Below, one piece after another: positions 30,607-40,858 of a stretch of DNA of 64,000 nt. The notes below the pieces were generated by a model that was not told the DNA's origin, did not search any database, and saw nothing but the letters and a program-made list of their open reading frames with translations. The position numbers and the translations under genes were made by a program. Numbering within the stretch: the stretch's first letter is position 1; every line of letters begins with the position of its first letter. Source of the DNA: Phytoseiulus persimilis. Lineage: Eukaryota > Arthropoda > Arachnida > Mesostigmata > Phytoseiidae. Where the stretch lies: NCBI GenBank assembly GCA_037576195.1, contig CM075103.1:32138723-32202722 (forward strand), in the 5' to 3' direction.

Positions 30607-31008
30607 ATGTCGACCTTTGCGTATAGCCCCCTTGGGATGTTCCACCAAGCCGCACTCGCCTCCGGGCGGTTCGGGACCCCACCCAACGCGCAACTCCGTT
30701 ACGCGACGCGCAGTGTGTGGGACGCCCTCAGTTACGATGCGCGACGGGCGTTCTGTGACGCCGCGACCGCCGCTCGGCGGCACCGAACCAGGGACCCTGT
30801 GCCCCCAGCGTTTCCCGCGGCCCTCGAGGGGCCCGTCCTCCTAGCGCTTCAGGCGTGGAAGCGCGAAGCCGACGCCGCGCCCGAGCCTGCCGCCGGGAGT
30901 TCCCGGGACCCGACGCCCCCCGCGCCGTCGGTGCGTGACGCGGAGACGCAAACCGACGCGTATGAGATGGGCCTCGGGCGCCATCGCAACCTCTCTCCTT
31001 TCGTGTAA
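30607..31008 (+). CDS. GC-rich ORF antisense to, and inside, the BEL element
   Basis: ATG 30607 opens 133 codons on the plus strand, opposite to BEL pol, between the end of the conserved integrase (near 31110) and the 3' LTR. Third codon positions are mostly G or C (roughly 80% by eye), unlike the sequence around it, which suggests a real coding past in this frame. The product begins MSTFAYSPLGMFHQ, has a helical Ala/Arg-rich middle (WDALSYDARRAFCDAATAA) and ends Pro/Ala-rich with DAETQTDAYEMG. No family is recognised. It overlaps the pol frame extension on the other strand (30841-31060), so one of the two frames is accidental. It may be an element accessory gene or a captured fragment. Confidence 0.55.
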   Translation: MSTFAYSPLGMFHQAALASGRFGTPPNAQLRYATRSVWDALSYDARRAFCDAATAARRHRTRDPVPPAFPAALEGPVLLALQAWKREADAAPEPAAGSSRDPTPPAPSVRDAETQTDAYEMGLGRHRNLSPFV

Positions 31009-33411
31009 ATTGTAATATGTTTTTTTGTTATTTTGAATGTATATTTTTTCGCTGAACGATCGCCTTTTCATTCTATACCAGAACGTTTCTTCCGCCCACG
31101 GCCGTAGCTCGCCCGGTAAGACCTCCAGTGGGAATAGTAGCCGTATTGGTCGGTTTAGCGTTTGGCCTGTGGCCGTCTTGATTAGGCAGGATCGCTTGCG
31201 TCGATCCGTTCTCTCCCCGCCGGAAAGACCGAGAACGCGACACAGCGGCCAGTGTGCTCTCGACGGACTTGCGTCCCTCAGGAGGCAAACGTCGCCTACC
31301 GCTATCGGTCTGCGATCCTCCGGTGGCCGAATGTGCGCGGAACGTAGGTGAGACAGATATTCTCCCCGGAATCGTTTCCACAGCGCGCGCAGAACCGACT
31401 GCTGATGTTCCCAACGCTTCGAGTAAACTATTGAGGTTGCCGCTTCGCGGTCGTTCGCCTTTATCTTTGTTTCCGGGAGACCCTGTTTGGCTCTGTAGCC
31501 GTAGAGGAGATCCGCTGGGCAGAGAGCGCCAACTTCGTTGAGATCGCCCTGGACTGCCGTGAGCGGTCTCTGGTTGACCATCGCCTCCACTTCTGCCAAG
31601 ATTGTTTCTAGCTCCCGGAACGGCAACGAGTTCCTACCTAAGATCTTCCTAAGTGGTCTTTTTACGCACTGCACCAAACGCTCCCACCATCCGCCCTGCC
31701 AGGGGGCCCTGGCTGTGATAAATTCCCATTCTGTTTCTGCGGAAGCTAGGTGGTGCTGAACGGCTGGCGACTTGACGTGCTCGAAGATGATCTTCAGCTC
31801 CTTGGCTGCTCTAACGAATGCGAGCCCGTTGTCGGACATGATTCTGGTGGTTCCGCTGAATCGGCTCAAGAATTTTCTCAATGCCAGCAAGAATTTGTAT
31901 GCCGACAGGTCTGGGACCAATTGCAGCTGGACTGCTCTCGTATTCGAGCACACGAATAGCAGTATGTAGGACTTGGCGAGATCTCCGCTTGGGAGTCGAT
32001 AGCTGATCGGTCCCGCGTGATCTACTCCGCAAACCGTGAATGGAGGGGCTGTTGACAGCCTGAAACTCGGAATCGGGGGCGCTGGCTCCGCTGCCGCCTC
32101 GATCCGGAACAACATGCAAACTTTACAGTCTCTGAGGACTGCTTTGACTGCCTTGCGCGCCGCGAGAATGAAATACTTCTTCCTCAACATGGTCAATGTT
32201 GCCGCGACTCCGCCCACGTGGAAACATTTTTTCTCGTGGAAAAACCTGATGAGCAATCTAACGGCGTGCGCTTCCCCTTGAAGCACGATTGGGTACTTTT
32301 CATCGTATCCCCACTCCTCGCCGCGTTCCAATCTGGAACGACACCTAATTAATCCCTCGGCATCCAGGAACGGTGCCAATTTGAACAGCTTGCTTTCTTC
32401 CTGGATTTCCTTACAGGCTGACTCCAGCTCTGCCCTAAACTGGCTTTTTTGGAGACTTTGGATTACTTTGACTGTTGCTCTCCATGCCTCGGTTGCTGAA
32501 ACCGGAGCATCCCGCGGGGATTGTCTCGCTGGCGAGTATCGGCTTGAAAGCCACCTGAGGATTCGCGCCGTGGAGTTGACCAGCACGCTCCAAGATGATA
32601 ATCGGGAGCCATCCAATATTGACTGATTTTGCTCTACCGTCAACATGCTGACCGCTTTCCTTTCTGACTCTATTTCGCTTTCGAAGAACTTGTTCAGTGA
32701 GTGCTTCTCTGTTGGCCGCCCTTCCTCTGCTAGCCAACTCGGCCCTTTAAGCCACATGGAACTGTATTCCTCTGACGCGATGTTTGCTCCGCGACTCAAC
32801 AGGTCGGCTGGATTCTGCGCGGAGGTGACGTAGTCCCACTCCGGCGCCGCTGTCAGGGATTGAATTTCTCTCACTCTATTTGCCACGAAAACTTTCAATC
32901 TGTCTGGCGACTCTTTGATCCAGTGTAGCGTCGGGGAGTTGTCGGACCAGTAATGGGACGATTCGAAATGATAATTGAGATACTGCTTGATCCTCGACCC
33001 CATTCTGGCCGCCATGACTGCCCCGACTAGCTCTAACTTATGGATCGAGTAGGTCGACTTTATTGGAACTACTCTCGCCTTTGAGGCGACGAAAAAGATC
33101 TGCGCGGCGCCGCGTTTCGACATCTCTCTGACGTACGCCACACATCCGAGTGCCGACAGGCTCGCGTCGCAGAACACGTGCAGTTCTCGGGTGACGTCGC
33201 GCTCGTTTGTGTTTATGTTTCGTTGTATGCGGAATTCCCGTGCGTGTTTGAGCGCGTCTGTAGTTTCTAAGAATTCTCTGCGAGTGTCTCCTGTCAGTTC
33301 TGTGTTCCAATCGAGTTTTTGCTTCCAGCACGTTTGTAGCAGTATTCTCGGTCTGACTGTGAGCGGAGAAATGAGACCGAGAGGATCGTAAATCTGTGCT
33401 GTGCCTTTCAA
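30841..33411 (-). CDS. BEL pol, RNase H and integrase part
   Basis: The frame opens after an in-frame TAA at 33478-33480 and carries AQIYDPLGLISPL, RNase H (HVFCDASLSALG), an integrase zinc finger (HEKKCFHVGG to DCKVC), and the catalytic core with CGVDHAGPI, MSDNGLAF and the Glu of the WEF-to-GGWWERL segment. It ends with RPIRLLFPLEV near 31115. The last 90 residues, RMKRRSFSEK onward, are Arg-rich and outside the family's usual end. Integrase would insert the cDNA. Confidence 0.85.
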   Translation of the reverse strand: MKGTAQIYDPLGLISPLTVRPRILLQTCWKQKLDWNTELTGDTRREFLETTDALKHAREFRIQRNINTNERDVTRELHVFCDASLSALGCVAYVREMSKRGAAQIFFVASKARVVPIKSTYSIHKLELVGAVMAARMGSRIKQYLNYHFESSHYWSDNSPTLHWIKESPDRLKVFVANRVREIQSLTAAPEWDYVTSAQNPADLLSRGANIASEEYSSMWLKGPSWLAEEGRPTEKHSLNKFFESEIESERKAVSMLTVEQNQSILDGSRLSSWSVLVNSTARILRWLSSRYSPARQSPRDAPVSATEAWRATVKVIQSLQKSQFRAELESACKEIQEESKLFKLAPFLDAEGLIRCRSRLERGEEWGYDEKYPIVLQGEAHAVRLLIRFFHEKKCFHVGGVAATLTMLRKKYFILAARKAVKAVLRDCKVCMLFRIEAAAEPAPPIPSFRLSTAPPFTVCGVDHAGPISYRLPSGDLAKSYILLFVCSNTRAVQLQLVPDLSAYKFLLALRKFLSRFSGTTRIMSDNGLAFVRAAKELKIIFEHVKSPAVQHHLASAETEWEFITARAPWQGGWWERLVQCVKRPLRKILGRNSLPFRELETILAEVEAMVNQRPLTAVQGDLNEVGALCPADLLYGYRAKQGLPETKIKANDREAATSIVYSKRWEHQQSVLRALWKRFRGEYLSHLRSAHIRPPEDRRPIAVGDVCLLRDASPSRAHWPLCRVLGLSGGERTDRRKRSCLIKTATGQTLNRPIRLLFPLEVLPGELRPWAEETFWYRMKRRSFSEKIYIQNNKKTYYNLHERREVAMAPEAHLIRVGLRLRVTHRRRGGRRVPGTPGGRLGRGVGFALPRLKR

Positions 33412-33477
33412 GATGGTTCTCTTCGACGGAATGTTTGCTTCTAGAGTTTCTATCGCCGGCGCGACGTCTACGTGAAG

Positions 33478-34425
33478 TTAATCTGTCCTCTGGTTCCAAC
33501 CTATTCCTAGGAATTTGAAATCCTCTTGATCGAAAGAGACTTGAAACTCTGGGTCGCTGAGCGATCTTTCTATCTCTCGACCTAACGCTGAACTATTTGT
33601 TGCCCATTTCCGCAGCCTGAAGCCTCCCGTCTGGAACGCCTTGAACATGAACTTGAAACACTCTGCGCCTTCTTTTTCTGACTCTACTGTGAAGACCAGA
33701 TCGTCCATATAGAAATGCTGTTCTACGTCTTTCAGAAAGTGCGCTCTGTCTGGGTGTTGTTGCGCGAGGTGTCTGATATGGTACGTCAACCCGGCGCAGT
33801 GAGTGAATGGCGATGCTGATGTCCCGAAATCGAGCGTGGTGCTCCAGAACTCTTTGATTGGCGCCCGTGGATCGCTGCTAATTCCCGGGGCCCAAAAAAA
33901 TCTCAGGAAAGTGCGGTGGTCGGGGCGGATCCTGTATTGCAGGAATGCCTTCCCTATGTCCGACACCACCGCGATCTCGTCCCTTCTGAATCTCAACAGG
34001 ACCTTGAAAATGTCCGGCAATAGATTTGGCCCATCGTGGAGAACGTCGTTTAGCGCCGCCTCGTCTTTCCTGCGCGCGCCCGCGTCCTTCACGACTCTAA
34101 CTTTTAGAAGCTTTTTCTCCGGGTCTCTTTTGACCACTGGCAGAATCGGGAGGTAGTGAACTAGTTCGCCTGGCCTTTTTGGGGTTGCTAGCTCCGCGTA
34201 GCCCTTTCCTATGTACCGGCTCATTTCTTCGTCTACCGCCGCGAGGAGCTCTCTGTCTTTGGAGGCTTTGATTAGAAATCTTTTTAAGCTGCCTCGCGCT
34301 ATATCTTCGTTGTCCCCCAGCGTTCGCAGATTCTCCTTGAAAGGGAGACTGACCATGTATCGGCCATCTTCCAGCCTTTCTAGGTTATTTTCGGAAAAAA
34401 ATTTGCAACTCTGCCTCGACCGCAT
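33478..34425 (-). CDS. BEL pol, reverse transcriptase part
   Basis: RT motifs LPILPVVKRD, VSDIGKAFLQ, FGTSASPF and YMDDL (catalytic) are present in order. The frame meets the gag-protease frame at a T7/A7 run near 34390, where a one-base indel would rejoin them, and ends at a TAA that is followed in the same frame by the RNase H part. So RT is intact but cut off from both neighbours. Confidence 0.88.
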   Translation of the reverse strand: MRSRQSCKFFSENNLERLEDGRYMVSLPFKENLRTLGDNEDIARGSLKRFLIKASKDRELLAAVDEEMSRYIGKGYAELATPKRPGELVHYLPILPVVKRDPEKKLLKVRVVKDAGARRKDEAALNDVLHDGPNLLPDIFKVLLRFRRDEIAVVSDIGKAFLQYRIRPDHRTFLRFFWAPGISSDPRAPIKEFWSTTLDFGTSASPFTHCAGLTYHIRHLAQQHPDRAHFLKDVEQHFYMDDLVFTVESEKEGAECFKFMFKAFQTGGFRLRKWATNSSALGREIERSLSDPEFQVSFDQEDFKFLGIGWNQRTD

Positions 34426-35857
34426 CGCCTGACTCCTGAGCTGGATCTTCGATCCCTAGCAACTCTGTTGACCACAGAAGCTGTAGGTCGGCTTTGATTT
34501 CCTCGTGGAGTGCTATCTTGGCGGCGGTTCCTGGCCGCGCGTCTTCGGCTGAACCGAGAGCAGCTGGACTGGGCGCCGTCTGCGCTGCGCCGGCTTCCGA
34601 GACGTCCACCGCTGTTGTTGTCGCCATGCTGACGACCTGTGCTGGTCTCAGCCTGGTACCTGGTTGGTACAAATTCGCTGTCACAAAGACCTGCGACTGT
34701 GCGTTTCCGCTCCTCGATTCGTCCATTCCCGCCACTATCCAGCCGAAAATGGTTTCGTTGGCGACCATTCTGTTTTCGAAGACTCGCTCCGTTCCGCATT
34801 TGATTTTGGGTATGATGTCCCAACCTAAGAGGACGTCTATTTCGCGCCTGCCTATGTTTTCGCCGTGGTCTGCCAATGGGGCAAGGTCCCACGACTCCGG
34901 CGAAACCGGGAAGTGCCCTCGCGCGATCTCTGGAAGTTCTGTCGCCTCGAGTTCCACGGCCATCTCGCTGTCGAATCTGCTTTGGAGCCCGATGCGATAC
35001 ACGTTATGCTTTTCGAAGCTTGATACATTTCCGCCTATCGTTATCATCGCGAGGCTTTCTTGATATGCTGGTTTCAATCTGAGGGCTTTGACGACGTGTT
35101 CCGACACGTATGACCGTTCCGATCCTGAGTCCAAGAAAAACCTGAAGACCTGCCTGCCTGAAGGGCAATTGACACACACCAGGCCGGTCTGGAAGAAGAC
35201 CAATCCCTTCGGCGCCCCTCTAAGCTTGCTCGTGGATATACGGGTCGATAATGCCTCTGTTCGTTGACCCGTCGCTCTGTCGGCATTGCACATAATCGTG
35301 TAATGTCCCCGGTTGCACCTTTCGCACTTGACATTCCTAGCTCTGCATTTCTTCGCAAAATGATTGCGCCTAAGGCACTTGAAGCACGCGTTGTTTCTGT
35401 CGCAAAGTTCCTTCCTCTCCTCATACGACAATGATTTTCTACATGATTTCGATTCGTGCTTAGGGCTAGAGCAGAATATGCATGAGTGGTCTACTGTTTG
35501 GTTCTTTGCGACAAATCCCACGGTGCCCCTTCCGGGTTCTTGCTGATTGCCTCTCCAGCCATTTGGCTTGGGACTGAATTGCCTATCCCTATTGCTGAAA
35601 TCTTTGCCGAAACGGCCCTGTAAACCTCCTGGCCCTGTAGGCCCTGGAGCTCCGCAGGCTCGCTTCACCGCTACCTCATTTTCTAGGTACTCCATCAATG
35701 GTTTCAGCTCGCTGTCGGAGTTGCCTGGCTCTGTTACTGTAGCGAGATTCTTCCTAGTGAAGTCCTCGCTCATGACTCTTGGGAGGCACCGGAGTACGTC
35801 CTGTGTGACTGCCATAGAAATGGCTTCGAAAGTCCTGCCTAGTGAGACCAGCGACAT
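34385..35857 (-). CDS. BEL gag zinc knuckles and protease
   Basis: Three knuckles are visible: CIFCSSPKHESKSC, CFKCLRRNHFAKKC and CERCNRGHYTIMC. The aspartic protease follows with FLDSGSERSYV and VLLGWDIIP. An Ala-rich linker leads to the RT. The N-terminal gag lies in another frame (36656 to about 35840), so a frameshift occurs near 35840. Confidence 0.88.
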   Translation of the reverse strand: MSLVSLGRTFEAISMAVTQDVLRCLPRVMSEDFTRKNLATVTEPGNSDSELKPLMEYLENEVAVKRACGAPGPTGPGGLQGRFGKDFSNRDRQFSPKPNGWRGNQQEPGRGTVGFVAKNQTVDHSCIFCSSPKHESKSCRKSLSYEERKELCDRNNACFKCLRRNHFAKKCRARNVKCERCNRGHYTIMCNADRATGQRTEALSTRISTSKLRGAPKGLVFFQTGLVCVNCPSGRQVFRFFLDSGSERSYVSEHVVKALRLKPAYQESLAMITIGGNVSSFEKHNVYRIGLQSRFDSEMAVELEATELPEIARGHFPVSPESWDLAPLADHGENIGRREIDVLLGWDIIPKIKCGTERVFENRMVANETIFGWIVAGMDESRSGNAQSQVFVTANLYQPGTRLRPAQVVSMATTTAVDVSEAGAAQTAPSPAALGSAEDARPGTAAKIALHEEIKADLQLLWSTELLGIEDPAQESGDAVEAELQIFFRK

Positions 35858-36656
35858 TCTGCGACAACGAGGAAACGAAACGAAAGAACTTATCGTTATC
35901 CTGTAGGTCCCTCGCCGAGCAGAGTCTTCTCAGCTCCTGGAGATGTTCCTTCTCGGCCGCTCTGGGGCACCCGAATTTGGCTCCGATGATGTCGATCGCC
36001 TCCTGGTACTGCTCTGCCGTGAGCTCAAGGTGTGCGATTTCCAATGCTGGTGCTCCCGATAGCGCCTCCTTCAGGAATGAGTACTTTTCGATGGAGTCCA
36101 TCTTCTTCCGGTGAACGTGGACGTTTTAGAGTTGCCACCATTCTCGGAATTTCTTCAGATCTCCCGTGAACTTGGGCAGGGTGAATCGTCTGCTCTGCGC
36201 TTGGCACGAGTAGCTTGCTTGCGGTGTCGGATCTTGCTGCGGTGCCGATTGCGGCGGGGTGGTCTTTTCCCGCAGCTTGGAGACTGTGAGCGCGTACTGC
36301 TTGTCGTACAGTGCTATTCGCTCTGGCGCTCCCTCGTACTGATCAATCGAGCACTTAATGAGGAGGGGGGTGATCTGCTCTCGGAGCTCGCTGTAGATGG
36401 ACTCCAGCTCGCCCCACTGACTGGATAGCTGGTTCCAGGTCTCATCTTCCAAAACGTCTTTTGCCATTGTCCCCTCGACTTCTTTGACCTTCTTTGTGAA
36501 TCGCGTCCTCACTGTTTTCTCCAGTTTGATGAGTACCGAAAAATTTGCATATTCTTCGTCTGTGGGTTTGCGCGCCCTGAGGAGGGCCTCTGCCCTGACT
36601 TCCATCGCGTCTGGTTCGTCGAATGTGGCTGTGAGATCTGGTGCCGCTTCCGCCAT
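35754..36656 (-). pseudogene. BEL gag N-terminal part, one stop
   Basis: ATG at 36656 starts MAEAAPDLTATFDEPD with an acidic, coiled-coil-prone segment (LIKLEKTVRTRFTKKVKEVE). A TAA at 36126 interrupts FREWWQL, and the same frame continues with YSFLKEALSGAPAL, YQEAIDIIGAKFG and HLQELRRLCSARDL, which belong to the BEL capsid region. The 380-bp leader between LTR and ATG has no other ORF of note. Confidence 0.82.
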
Positions 36657-37037
36657 TTGCCTAACTTTTGCGAGATTCGGGCAACTGGATGTGGTGGAAA
36701 CGCTGGCTACCTGCCCGCGGGAGCTCTGAGGTTTGACTCACCGCCTGGAGCGAGGTTGCCTGGAGCACTGATACTGGACGCTGATTTCGTGACGCGCGTG
36801 ATGACGCTGCACTTCTGAACTGTGTGCTTTCCGAAATTTCTCGTGGAATTCTTCGGAAACTGTCGGTAGGGTACGATGCGATGTCCCTCCGCTACTGGCT
36901 CTTGATTTTCCCGTCTGAATCGGCCGAAAGACGTCGCGAACACTCTCCGAAGTCGCCGCCTGAATGCGTACGATCTGGAATCCTGGGACGCTGACTCTTC
37001 CGTGCTGGTGAGGGATCTTCCCAATTCGCTGCCACCA

Positions 37038-37329
37038 TGTGATGCCACCGTTTGGGCTTACTCTACAAGAGGGAATACTCTGGTCTGGCTCTGGAATCCT
37101 CCTGTAGACGCCGTCGTGGCCGCTCTCTCTTGTGCTCGGTGCGTTGTCTCTCAAACGCTGTGAGACACCTGACTGCCGACCGACTGTCGGCTGCCCACCG
37201 GCATCGCCTCTGCCGGCGCATGCGCGGTGGGCCTACCGCTCGGAGAGAAGCAGCACGACGCGTACAGACGAGGATGCTCTTTATTCGGTTTTATCAATAA
37301 ACAATAAGCACTCTGTCGAGTGCGTGACA
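37038..37329 (-). repeat. 5' LTR of the BEL element (292 bp)
   Basis: It is uninterrupted, unlike the 3' LTR, and differs from it at two sites (ctctgccggc/ctctggcggc and ccgctcgg/ccgcacgg). It is bounded by the ATGGC duplication on its right. Confidence 0.95.
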
Positions 37330-38106
37330 ATGGCTATGGCAATCGCGAGGGTTCTTCCCCGTGCCAGAGGTGCATCCGACTCTCGCCGGCGGGTCCTCTC
37401 TTCTATGGTAGACACTGTCTACCAGACAGTGTCCTTCTCTACGCAGCCCCGATCTGGGGATCAGCCATCCAAAAGGACTATGTCAAACGCACCCTTGGCA
37501 GCACCCAGCGGGCTGCTGCCATCAGAGTGGCTCGAGTGAATCGGACTGTTTCGACAGCCGCGCTCCAGGTGCTCTATCGATCCCTCCCATACGATCTAAG
37601 AGTGAAGGAGCTCACAGCTCGGTACAACTAAAATGAATGGACGCGTCGGTCGGATGACGACCTCGATGACCCGGAACCGGAGGTTGCCTCCCGTGACCAA
37701 CTAATATCGGAATGGCAGGCTAGGCGGGAATCTATCACGGAGGGGAGCGCGGGTTTCTGGACCAAATCACTCATCTCGAGTATTTCGGCCTGGCTCGAGG
37801 TCTCCCACGGAAACACCAGCTACTCGTTGGCCCGATTCCTCTCGGGCCATGGCTCGTTCATGACTTACCTGCACAGAATCGGCAAAGTCCCGTTCTCCTG
37901 ATGCTTGCTCTGCTTCACGCACACTTCCGAGCTCGCTCTGGCTGACAGTCCTGCCCACGCGTACGAGGAGTGTCCAGCCCACTCTGATCTTCGCACACAG
38001 CTGGCTTCTTCACTTGGCCTCCTGCTCCCCCTCCCCTCCTCCGAGATCGCTGCTCAACTGCTGCTTGACCGCGAGCCATGGATTGCGTGTAGGGAACGGG
38101 AGTGTT
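37330..38106 (+). pseudogene. R1-type LINE, RT part 2 and C-terminal finger
   Basis: It continues the frame from 28640: MAIARVLPRARGAS, LLYAAPIWGSAIQK, AAIRVARVNRTVSTAALQVL, WQARRESITEGSAGFWTK, ARFLSGHGSFMTYLHRIGK, then a Cys-rich finger (CLLC ... HAYEECP). Stops at 37629 and 37899 and a short frame change break it. The RFLSGHG-to-finger order is the R1-clade C-terminus. The 3' untranslated part continues to about 38190 and recurs at 62.58 kb. Confidence 0.85.
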
Positions 38107-38199
38107 GACACGTTTGGAAGGGAATGGACGTGCACGAGAAGAAATGTGAGTGGCACGTAGGAAGCACGAGCAGTGCGTCTCGGTCGCGGTGACAGTATT

Positions 38200-38357
38200 C
38201 CTCATCTGTCCATCGCAGATATCTCTTCATTCAGCCATGCCCCCATAGTGAGCGTGGATGCTGAGATGTTTTTCTCCCAGTACAAGTTGCTGCTCTCTGA
38301 TCGAAGACAATCTCTCACTCCCGAGAACGCGAAGCTCCATCTGATCCCGATGTGCTA
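38200..38357 (+). pseudogene. hAT-type transposase C-terminal (dimerisation) fragment
   Basis: About 45 codons read SHAPIVSVDAEMFFSQYK and LLLSDRRQSLTPENAKLHL. They resemble the hAT C-terminal dimer domain, where 'SVDxExxFSxYK' and 'LSDKRQSL' are usual. The rest of the gene is missing. 38358-38600 holds nothing recognised. Confidence 0.65.
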
Positions 38358-38658
38358 AACCTCAGAAGCCGAAACCGAAGAACGCCTCGGTGGACGCGAT
38401 TCTACCCGCGATCGTCCGCAGTTGGGTTCGAGACGTAGATACCGAAGGTCTCCAGATCTGACCCAGTTTCCAGAGGGACCACAATACAACTTCGCTTCCC
38501 GGTCACTGGTCTCTGTACCCCGCGTGGCCAATAGCGATGCGTGATTATGCTTCGCCAAGCTTTTCAAAAACCACAGAGGCCTCAGATGGAGACAGCATGC
38601 GGTTTACACGATTCAGCGGCTATGCCAAAGAGCAGCCGTCGATATCGGAAAACTCGAC

Positions 38659-39451
38659 ATGCAGAACCAACTGACGGTTCTCGTGTGGGGAGGACTGCGG
38701 GCCCTACTCGCCGAAGCATATGACAAGCAAACAGCTGTCAATGAGGCAGTGGAGGCCTTCGGGAATCTACGAGCGAACCAAAATGTGTGCAAAGTCATCT
38801 TCGTAACTCCCAACATGAATACGAAAGACTTTGAACAATCCATGTTCATGGAGGAGCTCATCCAGAAGCTTCCCACAACAGAGATTATCGACCTAAGATA
38901 TATCTCAAGAAACCCCATGCGGCCTAGCGGAGGCGTTCATTAGGCTGGGGCGAGAGATCGCGAAACACCTGTCGATAGTGGACGCTGACATCGACCAATT
39001 GCTGGCGGGAATACGAGCCATGCTGCGACAGAAAACCTCAAGCGAGTCAGAAGCGAAGGACAAGGAGGTGAAAACCTCCGATAAAAGTCCCCAGCAAACG
39101 ACAAGCGCCGGGGAATCGGGACGAAGCCGACTAGGCCGTCCCGAAGATCGTTCAGCGCCAAGCACCGAAAGGCCCAACAAACCACCTCACCCGCCGCACT
39201 CCATACCAGACTTTCCAAGGGAAACTGGGACAAAGAGGAACACGGGTGACAGGTCGGTGGATCTCGGCCACAGCGATAACAAAAAGCAAAGACCAACTGG
39301 TCCGCGCGAAGACGAACGGAGCTCGGGCAATCGTCCAACCAACTCCCAAGGGGGGAGGGAGCCAACTATGCCTCGATCCTCCACACCAACCCCACGGCGG
39401 AGAGGACGACGGGAGGAACTGATTGGGCGGCCTCCTACGAAAACGTCCTGA
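38659..39451 (+). pseudogene. LINE ORF1 (RNA-binding gag-like), one frameshift
   Basis: The first frame (MQNQLTVLVWGGLRALL to YISRNPM) shifts near 38930 into FIRLGREIAKHLSIV and DQLLAGIRAMLRQKTS, then a long basic, Pro/Ser-rich tail to 39451. The same layout is present in the ORF1 at 59.65-60.75 kb. No zinc knuckle was seen. ORF1 proteins bind the LINE RNA. Confidence 0.6.
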
Positions 39452-39485
39452 AGGAGGACTTACAACACGTACCCCCCATGAAACG

Positions 39486-40807
39486 CAGAGTCAGACCAAT
39501 AAAAAATTATTTTACTCGCTTAAGGCTCGGTGTTTTCAATATGCAGGGGGGGGGGGGGGGAAAGTGTAACAAAGTGGAAGAGAATAGCAAGAGATTTACT
39601 AGGAATCCACGGGAGGAGAACATCAACATACGACGTGCTCCTCCCGTCTGAAACAAGCCTAATGAATCTAGAGGAACCACCGCAAATAGAGGGTTACTCA
39701 TTTCACGGAAGCAATCGAATCGGTCACTCAGGCGCAAAATCATCGGGCGGAACCGGAATACTTGTCCGGTCCGACCTGGGTGAACCGCGCTGGCTAGAAA
39801 AAGGCAACGATTTCATTGCTATTGGGATTGATATCAATGACCAGCCATGGATCATTGTGTCGGTCTACGGGGCTATAGCCCACCTCCAGGTGAATAAGGA
39901 ACAAGTCAACGAGATTTGCGAGGTTATTCAGCGCCGAAAAACGGAGAACAGCAGAACTCTGGTGGGAGGCGACATGAACGCCCACCTATCAGAACTAGAC
40001 GGGAGAATGGACGGGCGTGGAAGACTCGTCAGGGAGCTTGCCAACGAAAAAAACCTGACTATTCTGAACCTCACAAAAACATGTCGCGGCAAAATCACCC
40101 GAAGACAGGGAGGAATTGCCTCAACAATCGACTATGTGTTGTGCAATTCTCTAGCCTTCAAAGAAGTGGAGAACATGCACATATACGAGAAAAAAGAAAT
40201 CCTCCACAGGAGTGATCACACCCTGATAACCATACAAATGGGGAGACTAAAAGGTGAAGGTTCACCCAAGAAGGTGCAAGTGCGTATTCTGAGACCGAAA
40301 AAAGCTGCTGAGGCGGTGACAGATATCCTTGCAGCCAAAGGGGAGCCGATAAGACTCCCCAGCTATAAGGACCTGCTAAACACCCTTCATGATGCAGTGG
40401 CACAGAATACTAAACTCGTAACTCTAAACCCGAGAGAGAAATTGTTCTCACCAGAGCTATCGAAATTAACGAGACTCAGGAAAGAACGACATCGGGAATG
40501 GAGAAGAGCGAGGAAGAACAAACTCGACGGCAGAGGAGCGGAAACACGATACCGACAGGCACACGATGATGTTCGGAACGAAGTAACACGCTTGCTCGAA
40601 ATTGAAGATCGCAAAGTTTACGATCGAATCATGGGTGCACCTAGACCAGCAAGATCCAAAGCCTTCTGGGACCACATCAAAAGAGGGGAAAGGAGACCGC
40701 CAAACACAGCCCAGCTGATAGATGAGAGTGACAACATCATTCAAACACCTGAGATCGCGTCTTATCTCAGTCAAGTAGCAAAAAGCCTGTTAGGCGCTAG
40801 GGAGTAA
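39486..40807 (+). pseudogene. LINE ORF2 endonuclease part
   Basis: The start (RLGVFNMQ) is separated from the rest by a run of 15 G (39546-39560), which throws the frame. Then come VLLPSETSL, GGTGILV, VSVYGAIAH, VGGDMNAHLS, STIDYVLCN and RSDHTLITI, the APE motifs in order. A TAA at 40805 ends the frame, but the same frame reopens directly into the RT part. Confidence 0.85.
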
Positions 40808-40858
40808 TCACAAGGAAATGCACCCCCCCCCCAAACCAGGCAACCGGTAGAACTGACC

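Larger units (their letters stand above)
28641..37329 (-). mobile_element. Full-length BEL/Pao LTR retrotransposon (minus strand)
   Basis: Two 292-bp LTRs, 37038-37329 (5') and 28641-30293 (3', split), bound an interior with gag, protease, RT, RNase H and integrase in order. The target ATGGC is duplicated at 28636-28640 and 37330-37334. Removing the element joins the R1 LINE frame exactly. The LTRs differ at only 2 of 292 positions, so the insertion is recent. A 'tggtggcagcgaattggg' primer-binding-like site abuts the 5' LTR, and a purine-rich ccgggag abuts the 3' LTR. Confidence 0.93.

Noticed and set aside
34385..34425. Programmed -1 frameshift between BEL protease and RT
   Set aside because: The RT frame is +1 relative to gag-protease and the T7 run does not give the needed slippery shift; a one-base indel explains it.
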